Both the position numbers and the translations under genes were made by a program. This document shows, piece after piece, positions 8,082 to 13,064 of a stretch of 31,428 nt of DNA. The notes under the pieces were generated by a model. That model saw nothing but the letters and a program-made list of their open reading frames with translations, was not told where the DNA came from and did not search any database. Source of the stretch: Promethearchaeota archaeon (GTDB lineage Archaea; Asgardarchaeota; Lokiarchaeia; Sigynarchaeales; SOKP01); the NCBI GenBank assembly GCA_016839655.1, contig JAEOTW010000001.1:1-31428 (forward strand), written 5' to 3'. Each line of letters starts with the position of its first letter. Positions within the stretch are counted from its first letter, which is position 1.

Positions 8082-8837
8082 TTAAGTATATAATTTATTT
8101 ACTACATCTTTGACTCGTGAAATATTATTGGAGATAATCCCATCAACACCTATTTTAATCAGGTTTTCAATTGCTGAGATTGAATCAACTGTCCATGGAT
8201 AAATTTTTAGATTTTTTATGTGAGCTTTATCTATAAATTTTTTGTTCACAACAAGATACAAGGGATTAATTGCATAAAAATTATTTTCCACGGCAGTCTT
8301 AATCATTTTTTTCCTCGAAAACCAATCCATTAACCATCCAGATCGAGTTGGATTCAATGATGCAATTTTTAATCGAGGCTCTAGATTTCTAATCTTTAGG
8401 AGTTCCTTTTGTTTAAATGAGCTAATTATTGTAGATTTAAACAAGTCAGCGTCCCTTATTATTTCTATGATCTTATGTGCCATATTCCCCACTTTAATCT
8501 CGCAATTTAAACCAATTTTACCCTTTGCTAATTTCACTAATTCTTCTAATGTTGGTATTTTTTCGCCATCTCCACAATCTAATTCTTTCAACTCTTCTAG
8601 TGTCATTTTTTCTATTATTCCTGAATAACCTGTTGTTCTGAATGTATTAGCATCATGAATTATTACTATTTCCCCATCTTTGGATTGACGAACATCAAAT
8701 TCAATAAAATCAGCTTTTAATTCAATTGCTTTCTTGAATGCTTTCAAGGTATTCTCAGGAGCTAAATTGCTAGCACCTCTATGTGCGATTATTATAATTC
8801 TATCTTCAATATGCTTAGATATAATAAAATTCACCAA
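8082..8837 (-). CDS. glycerophosphodiester phosphodiesterase (first copy of a tandem pair)
   Basis: A 251-residue GDPD paralogue of the downstream gene. Motifs: IIAHRGASNLAPENT, EFDVRQSKDGEIVIIHD, CGDGEKIPTLEELVKLAKG, GLNCEIK and a late PWTVDS strand, all in the usual GDPD order with the His pair and acidic metal ligands present. No ATG lies upstream of the catalytic HRG motif; the frame opens with TTG 8837 directly followed by GTG 8834 (MVNFIISKHI), so either could be used. It has no leader peptide and is probably cytosolic. It is first in a - strand set with the second GDPD and possibly the CoA-ligase alpha gene. The copies diverge most in the middle and C-terminal parts, around the substrate entrance, so they may have split their substrate range (inference). 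Confidence 0.91.
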   Translation of the reverse strand: MVNFIISKHIEDRIIIIAHRGASNLAPENTLKAFKKAIELKADFIEFDVRQSKDGEIVIIHDANTFRTTGYSGIIEKMTLEELKELDCGDGEKIPTLEELVKLAKGKIGLNCEIKVGNMAHKIIEIIRDADLFKSTIISSFKQKELLKIRNLEPRLKIASLNPTRSGWLMDWFSRKKMIKTAVENNFYAINPLYLVVNKKFIDKAHIKNLKIYPWTVDSISAIENLIKIGVDGIISNNISRVKDVVNKLYT

Positions 8838-9033
8838 TTTAGTTGAGGTATAGTATATTAAGAATAGTTGTTCCTATGTATCAATTTCTTTCATTTTTTC
8901 TATTAATGTAGTTTTAATCAAATACTTAATTATCTATTTTATCATAAATCTTATGGAATGATTTGGTAAAATCTCTTAGGGGATCATAGATCTACTTTAT
9001 ATTTTAAAATTTTATTAACTGTAAAACTAGATG

Positions 9034-9041
9034 TTTATATA
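9034..9041 (+). promoter_or_regulatory. candidate distal TATA box
   Basis: TTTATATA matches the archaeal TATA consensus TTTAWATA exactly. Initiation would be expected near 9060-9066, which would place the downstream inverted repeat (9111-9142) in the transcript, ahead of the zinc ribbon gene. Chance matches are common in such AT-rich DNA. Confidence 0.35.
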
Positions 9042-9110
9042 TCCGATATACTGTAACAATTATTTGAGTTATGCGTTAAATTTATAAAGCTATAATATTT
9101 TTTATACTGA

Positions 9111-9142
9111 TAGGTTATAAGGTTCGTGTTAGATATAACCTA
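9111..9142. repeat. perfect 9-bp inverted repeat, possible operator or leader hairpin
   Basis: TAGGTTATA (9111-9119) and its exact reverse complement TATAACCTA (9134-9142) flank a 14-base loop. The element sits 14 bases upstream of the proximal TATA box of the zinc ribbon gene. It could be a binding site for a dimeric regulator or an RNA hairpin if transcription starts at the distal box. No poly-T follows directly, so a terminator is unlikely. Confidence 0.5.
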
Positions 9143-9155
9143 ATATACCAATAAG

Positions 9156-9163
9156 TTTAAATA
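9156..9163 (+). promoter_or_regulatory. TATA box of the RPB9-like zinc ribbon gene
   Basis: TTTAAATA fits the archaeal consensus exactly. Initiation about 25 bases downstream would fall near 9182-9188, just at the GAGGAG motif (9181-9186) and a few bases before the proposed ATT start at 9193. Its position argues against any start upstream of 9187. Confidence 0.5.
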
Positions 9164-9192
9164 TCTGAAATAAAAGAACTGAGGAGAGTATA

Positions 9193-9447
9193 ATTAGGTT
9201 CTGTGAGGATTGTGGAAATATGCTTGTCCCAAAGAACGGTAAACTATACTGTAAAGCATGTGAAAAGGAGTTTGATTTGGATAAATCGAAGACAGAAGAT
9301 TATAAAATAATTAAAACAATCAAACATGATGAAAAAGAAAGTGCTCCTATTGTAGTCAAGGAGGGATTTCGAGGAGAAAGAATTTCTGGAGAAGATCGTA
9401 AAGCATATGAAGATTTGTTTGAAATATCAGATGGCTATGAATCTTAA
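9193..9447 (+). CDS. RPB9/TFS-type N-terminal zinc ribbon protein, single ribbon only
   Basis: A protein of about 84 residues with one four-cysteine zinc ribbon at its N-terminus: RFCEDCGNMLVPKNGKLYCKACEKEF. This matches the first ribbon of archaeal TFS and RNA polymerase subunit RPB9/RpoM, which normally opens M-x-F-C-x-x-C-G. An ATG occurs only at 9220, after the first two cysteines, and would destroy the zinc site. The frame is open back to TGA 9166. GAGGAG at 9181-9186 and the TATA box at 9156 point to initiation at ATT 9193 (giving M-R-F-C) or ATA 9190. The C-terminal part is acidic and charged (KEGFRGERISGEDRKAYEDLF) and lacks the second, cleavage-inducing ribbon with the Asp-Glu hairpin of TFS, so it is not a standard transcript-cleavage factor. 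It may bind RNA polymerase or act as a small regulator (inference). Confidence 0.7.
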   Translation: MRFCEDCGNMLVPKNGKLYCKACEKEFDLDKSKTEDYKIIKTIKHDEKESAPIVVKEGFRGERISGEDRKAYEDLFEISDGYES

Positions 9448-9620
9448 TTGAAGCTTGTTCTAAGGTATAGGAATAGATCACTTATTCTTCCTTGTTTTTA
9501 CCTGATTAATAAATATTATTCTTTGAAGATTATACTTTTAAATTGTTTTAAGAGTAATTAAATTATAATTTGAAAAAATATTTCAACACTCAATAAACAA
9601 ACACTGAAATGTAGATTGAT

Positions 9621-10016
9621 ATGTCTGAAGAAAAAAAAACCCGATTACGTGGTTTTGCTGGAATAGTTTCTAAGCAGGTTGAACCTTTAAACGAAAATGA
9701 AAAATTTAAACATATATTCAAAGACTCTGAAGAAAAGGTTCTTCTAAATGCTAAAGATGGGAAGTGGGCGGCATTACTGATAATAGATAAAGGTAAAATC
9801 TTTGTAGAAGGCATTAAAAATGAACCAAAGGAAAATATAAAAAAGAAAAACGCGGGGTGGGATGGATTATTACAAACTACAACACCAATGTTTATGGAAA
9901 TCCTAGGCAGTGATAATCTTTCGATGGGTAAAGTTATAGGAAAAATATTATCCGGAAAGATAAAGATTAGGGGAATTAAACATGTTTTAGTTTTACTTAA
10001 ATTATTTGATTTATAG
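9621..10016 (+). CDS. SCP2 (sterol carrier protein 2)-like domain protein
   Basis: A 131-residue protein consisting of a short charged N-terminus and one SCP2-like lipid-binding domain. The order of elements fits: strands around KVLLNAKDGKWAALLIIDKGKIFVEG, then TTPMFMEILGSDN, then the typical late motif with a helix and GKIKIRGIKHVLVLLKLF (compare the GKxxxxGD...L pattern of the family). SCP2 domains bind fatty acyl-CoA or other lipids in a hydrophobic tunnel; in prokaryotes their cargo is mostly unknown. No signal peptide or membrane segment is present. ATG 9621 begins MSEEKKTRLR. The stop overlaps the end of the convergent - strand gene by six bases. The SCP2-like call rests on fold pattern and the GKIKIRG motif and is fairly secure at family level. 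Confidence 0.7.
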   Translation: MSEEKKTRLRGFAGIVSKQVEPLNENEKFKHIFKDSEEKVLLNAKDGKWAALLIIDKGKIFVEGIKNEPKENIKKKNAGWDGLLQTTTPMFMEILGSDNLSMGKVIGKILSGKIKIRGIKHVLVLLKLFDL

Positions 10017-10442
10017 GTTAAGCTCGAAAGTGTTCGCTAAGAATTTCATTCTCTCTTTTAATTTTTCCTTATTTTTTTCATCTTTTAATGAATTTAGAAT
10101 TACATCCTTATCCTTATCTGCTATGCGATCTTGAAATAATTCAAGGTATTCTCTTAAAAATATAACCTTTTTATTAGGATAATTATGAATTTTTTCATAA
10201 TATCCTTCAATTATGTGATCAACAGAAGTTTCCCCTTCTTTTTTATTAGAAATGATCTGTCCTTCACTCCCTAAAAGCTCTTGGATCACTGAATTATTAT
10301 TTATAATATCTTGTGTTATTTCTTTTAACATTTCATTTCTAGGTAGAATATTTAGATTCGAGAGATATTCATTAATTTCGGAATTCTTATTTTCAACTTC
10401 TTTAATAATCTCAAGTATTTTTTCTTTATTTCCACTTCCCAT
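10011..10442 (-). CDS. hypothetical helical protein, 143 aa
   Basis: I do not recognise this protein. It starts at ATG 10442 (MGSGNKEKILEII), is strongly charged (Lys, Glu, Asp, Asn) and looks almost entirely alpha-helical: an N-terminal amphipathic helix (EKILEIIKEVENK), a middle segment with several turns (around SVIQELLGSEGQII), and a C-terminal part rich in KDEKNKEKLKERMKF. There is no membrane segment, signal peptide or cysteine motif. It is convergent with the SCP2-like gene, overlapping its end by six bases, and divergent from RNase III (about 117 bases between starts). It is probably real because of its ordinary length, absence of a better frame on the other strand and clean fit between neighbours. 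Confidence 0.6.
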   Translation of the reverse strand: MGSGNKEKILEIIKEVENKNSEINEYLSNLNILPRNEMLKEITQDIINNNSVIQELLGSEGQIISNKKEGETSVDHIIEGYYEKIHNYPNKKVIFLREYLELFQDRIADKDKDVILNSLKDEKNKEKLKERMKFLANTFELNL

Positions 10443-10559
10443 ATAATATTAAAGGCTTGATTGAATTATAAAATTTTATTTGAATCATTCTATGTTAAAA
10501 TTGATTTTGACATTCCTCTTAATTTTTAAATTTGACTAAAAATAATATTAATTAAATTG

Positions 10560-11291
10560 ATGAATGTCATTGATAAACAGAAGCTAATTAAATTCCAAGA
10601 ACTGATAAACTATGAGTTTAACAAAGAAGAATTATTAATTCAAGCTTTAACTACTCCACAATTAGGAAATTTAACAGGAAAACCTAGCTATGATTTTTTA
10701 GAGACTTTAGGAGACGCCGTAATTAAAATAATATTTATTTTGAAACTGTATCAAATAGGAATAAGAAATTCTGGTGAAATTACAAAAATTAAAGCAAGCT
10801 TAGAAAGTGATAAAACTCTCAAAAAAGTAGCAAAACAAATAAAATTAGAAGATTATATTTTTAAAACAGAAAACCAAAGAATAGAAGGCACACGAATTCT
10901 AGCGGATGTTTTTGAAGCGTTAAGCGGTGCAATATTTCTTGATTCGAATCATAACTTAAATTTGGTTGAAGAGAAGTTAATAGAGCCTTTTTATGAAAAT
11001 CTAGATATTATAGTAAAAAATTCTATTATTTCAAGTAAAAATGAATTACTAGAATATTTACAAGATAAATTTAAGACCAATATAGTAATTGAACTTGAAT
11101 ATGAGAAGTACGGGGAAGAGCATGAATTAATTTGGGTAGCTAAGAATCCAAGAATATTAGATAAGGAATATAAAGAATTATTAGAAATTCCAATAAAGTT
11201 GAAATCAGGAAAATTTAGTAGAAAAAAAGATGCTGAAAAGAGTTTATATGATATAATATTGAACTACTTAAAAAAAAAGAAATATAGGTAA
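10560..11291 (+). CDS. rnc: ribonuclease III (class I, single RNase III domain plus dsRNA-binding domain)
   Basis: A 243-residue protein with bacterial-type RNase III layout. The nuclease signature reads YDFLETLGDAVI (bacterial NERLEFLGDAVL), keeping the Glu and Asp equivalent to E. coli E41 and D45. A second acidic pair is kept in ADVFEALSGAIF, equivalent to D114 and E117, so all four metal ligands appear present. The last ~80 residues (SSKNELLEYLQDKF ... FSRKKDAEKSLYDIIL) match a divergent dsRNA-binding domain with the KKxAE helix, but an insert in the middle weakens the usual G-x-G-x-SKK motif. The enzyme cleaves double-stranded RNA, for example in rRNA processing. ATG 10560 is chosen over the adjoining TTG 10557. 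It shares the strand with a small membrane protein gene, 88 bases downstream. RNase III is uncommon in archaea. Confidence 0.85.
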   Translation: MNVIDKQKLIKFQELINYEFNKEELLIQALTTPQLGNLTGKPSYDFLETLGDAVIKIIFILKLYQIGIRNSGEITKIKASLESDKTLKKVAKQIKLEDYIFKTENQRIEGTRILADVFEALSGAIFLDSNHNLNLVEEKLIEPFYENLDIIVKNSIISSKNELLEYLQDKFKTNIVIELEYEKYGEEHELIWVAKNPRILDKEYKELLEIPIKLKSGKFSRKKDAEKSLYDIILNYLKKKKYR

Positions 11292-11379
11292 TTTTTATCA
11301 TAGTTCTTAGGATAAATGAAAACCATAATTCTTATATATTCTCTTCTTTATCACAGTTTAGGAAATTATGGTGTGAAAA

Positions 11380-11610
11380 ATGAATCCAATGGAAAAAAAA
11401 AAATTTGCAGGCTATATTTTGATTTTAGTTGCAATTGGGATTTTCGCCGGTTCTATGGTGCTTTCATTTATAAATTATCGTTTTATGTTTGCATTCCCAC
11501 AAGATTTAGCAGATAAAATTTCTAGATCGATATTTTTTGTCGGTTTAATAATGGCCCTTATTACTCTATGTATAGGGCTTTTTCTCATAATAAAATATCG
11601 CTATGGATAA
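11380..11610 (+). CDS. small two-helix membrane protein, 76 aa
   Basis: A small protein beginning MNPMEKKKFAG, with two hydrophobic helices (about residues 11-32, YILILVAIGIFAGSMVLSFI, and 49-71, SIFFVGLIMALITLCIGLFLII) separated by a short loop FMFAFPQDLADKIS, and a short basic tail KYRYG. The positive-inside pattern suggests both ends are cytosolic. Start ATG 11380 follows an in-frame TGA at 11374. A different frame across the same DNA (11316-11516) lacks this clean membrane pattern. I do not recognise the family. It lies between rnc and the ABC/protease operon, ends before a T8 run and so is probably not part of that operon. Confidence 0.6.
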   Translation: MNPMEKKKFAGYILILVAIGIFAGSMVLSFINYRFMFAFPQDLADKISRSIFFVGLIMALITLCIGLFLIIKYRYG

Positions 11611-11629
11611 AGATATTTTATGATTCTAC

Positions 11630-11637
11630 TTTTTTTT
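11630..11637 (+). terminator. poly-T terminator before the ABC/protease operon
   Basis: Eight consecutive T residues lie 20 bases after the small membrane protein stop codon. Together with the ~200-base gap that follows, this supports an independent promoter for the operon starting at 11841. The gap itself (11640-11840) holds no convincing gene. Confidence 0.45.
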
Positions 11638-11840
11638 ATAGTTTAGTAAAGAAAAAATAGAAGTTCGAATAGATTAGAACCTCAATTTTTAAAAGAAATT
11701 CAAAATTTTCATATGCGTATAAGATTAGTCATCTGAAAAAGTTTATTTTAGCAATATTATATTATAAAGTTAAAAATTGAATTAGTAAGAAAAAGCACAT
11801 TTTATAGCATTAGAAAAAATAAAATTAAAGAGAATTTAAA

Positions 11841-13019
11841 ATGCCTAAATCACCAATTTTAGAAAAAACACCTTTAATGGAGCAGTTTGAAGAGGAGACT
11901 GGAAAGTTAGCCATTTGGAAAGGCGAGCTTTCAAAGAATTTTAAAAAATGGAAGAAGAAGAAGAAAGAAGAAGAAGTCAAACAAATGAAAGAAGAGATTT
12001 TGACTCAATCTCGTATAGAAAAGAAGAAAATGAAAAAGGATGTAAAAGAAGATAAAGTCGCCGGAAAAGATTATGATCATTTAATTACTGTAGAAAACCT
12101 TCATAAAACATATTTATTAGGGACAACTGCTGTTGCAGCTTTACGGGGAGTTGACTTAATAATAGATAATGGAGATTTTATTGATATAATGGGACCTTCT
12201 GGTTCGGGAAAGACGACACTTCTTAATCTAATTGGTGGACTTGATACACCAACAAGAGGAAAGATTTTCCTAGAAGGTAGAAACATAAGCATGCTTAGTG
12301 ATAATGATCTTGCAGAAATTAGGCGAGAAAGAATAGGATTTGTATTTCAATTCTATAATCTCCTCCCTCAAATGACTGCGATGGAAAATGTAATGGTACC
12401 TTTACATTTTTCAGGAAAATTAAGCCGTAGAGGCAAAAGGAAAAAAGCAATGGATCTCTTGAGATTAGTAGGATTAGATGAAAGAGCGCACCACACACCT
12501 TCAGAATTAAGTGGAGGTGAGCAGCAAAGAGTAGCTATTGCTAGAGCTTTTTCAAATGATCCAGCAATTTGTGTTCTTGATGAACCAACAGGAGATCTGG
12601 ATTCCAAGACAGGAGTTATGGTATTAAATCTTCTCAGAGATTTAAATAAACGAGGAGCTACTTTTGTTGCGGTGAGCCACGATGCAGCAGTATCAGAATT
12701 TGCTACTAGAGTATTTCATATGAGAGATGGGAAACTTACTCATGAAGGGAAAATTGGTGGTTTAAAGGAAACCGAAATTATGCAGCTTAAGCGAAGACAA
12801 GAAACAGAAATAAATAAAGAGAAATGTAAAAGTAAAATTTTCCAATATCTATACTCCAACCAGGGTAAAACGGAAATCCCTATAAGTGAGATCAAAGGCA
12901 ACATCCCAAATTCTATAGTTATGAATTTACCAGAACATTTTAATGATATTCTTCAAGAATTAATTGAAGAAAATAATTTTTTCGGTCGAATTGAGGGAGA
13001 ACTATTAATCGTAAATTAA
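11841..13019 (+). CDS. ABC transporter ATPase, LolD/MacB/FtsE type, with N- and C-terminal extensions
   Basis: A 392-residue ATPase. The nucleotide-binding domain occupies about residues 78-310 and has all motifs: Walker A GPSGSGKTT (K124), Q-loop FQFYNLLPQMTAMENV, signature LSGGEQQRVAIARAF (223-237), Walker B CVLDEPTGD (D247, E248) and H-loop VSHD (H280). The QFYNLLP sequence after the Q-loop is typical of the LolD/MacB group, which pairs with FtsX/MacB permeases rather than classical transport domains. Unusual are a ~75-residue N-terminal extension rich in Lys and Glu (KKWKKKKKEEEVKQMKEE), likely a coiled helix, and an ~80-residue C-terminal domain (KSKIFQYLYSNQGK ... GRIEGELLIVN) that looks like a winged helix. 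Family members are usually about 230 residues. It is first in a five-gene operon, 45 bases before the first permease. Confidence 0.93.
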   Translation: MPKSPILEKTPLMEQFEEETGKLAIWKGELSKNFKKWKKKKKEEEVKQMKEEILTQSRIEKKKMKKDVKEDKVAGKDYDHLITVENLHKTYLLGTTAVAALRGVDLIIDNGDFIDIMGPSGSGKTTLLNLIGGLDTPTRGKIFLEGRNISMLSDNDLAEIRRERIGFVFQFYNLLPQMTAMENVMVPLHFSGKLSRRGKRKKAMDLLRLVGLDERAHHTPSELSGGEQQRVAIARAFSNDPAICVLDEPTGDLDSKTGVMVLNLLRDLNKRGATFVAVSHDAAVSEFATRVFHMRDGKLTHEGKIGGLKETEIMQLKRRQETEINKEKCKSKIFQYLYSNQGKTEIPISEIKGNIPNSIVMNLPEHFNDILQELIEENNFFGRIEGELLIVN

Positions 13020-13064
13020 AATATCCTAAAGAGTTAAATTAAAATCTAAAATACTTCACACCAC

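Larger units (their letters stand above)
8838..9192. other. 355-base divergent intergenic region
   Basis: This AT-rich stretch lies between the start of the - strand GDPD gene and the + strand zinc ribbon gene. It holds two good TATA-type boxes on the + strand (9034-9041 and 9156-9163) and a perfect 9-bp inverted repeat (9111-9142). The box at 9034 is too far upstream to be needed for the zinc ribbon gene, so a short non-coding transcript or a longer leader is possible. I see no convincing ORF, tRNA or C/D box RNA. Confidence 0.5.

Noticed and set aside
9113..9142. GGTTCG within the intergenic region as part of a tRNA T-arm
   Set aside because: No acceptor stem, D-arm or anticodon arm can be folded around it; the sequence is the loop of the inverted repeat.
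9220..9222. ATG 9220 as start of the zinc ribbon gene
   Set aside because: It removes the first two zinc ligands and ignores the RBS and TATA box that point to 9190-9193.
10011..10016. Convergent six-base overlap of the SCP2-like and helical protein genes as a regulatory device
   Set aside because: Short convergent overlaps are common in compact genomes; nothing more specific is visible.
11316..11516. Alternative 66-residue frame over the small membrane protein gene
   Set aside because: It lacks the regular two-helix pattern, and its start lies in the AT-rich gap; the 11380 frame is clearly better.
11643..11700. Weak inverted repeat GTTC-GAAC before the ABC operon
   Set aside because: Arms of only four bases are expected by chance in this composition.
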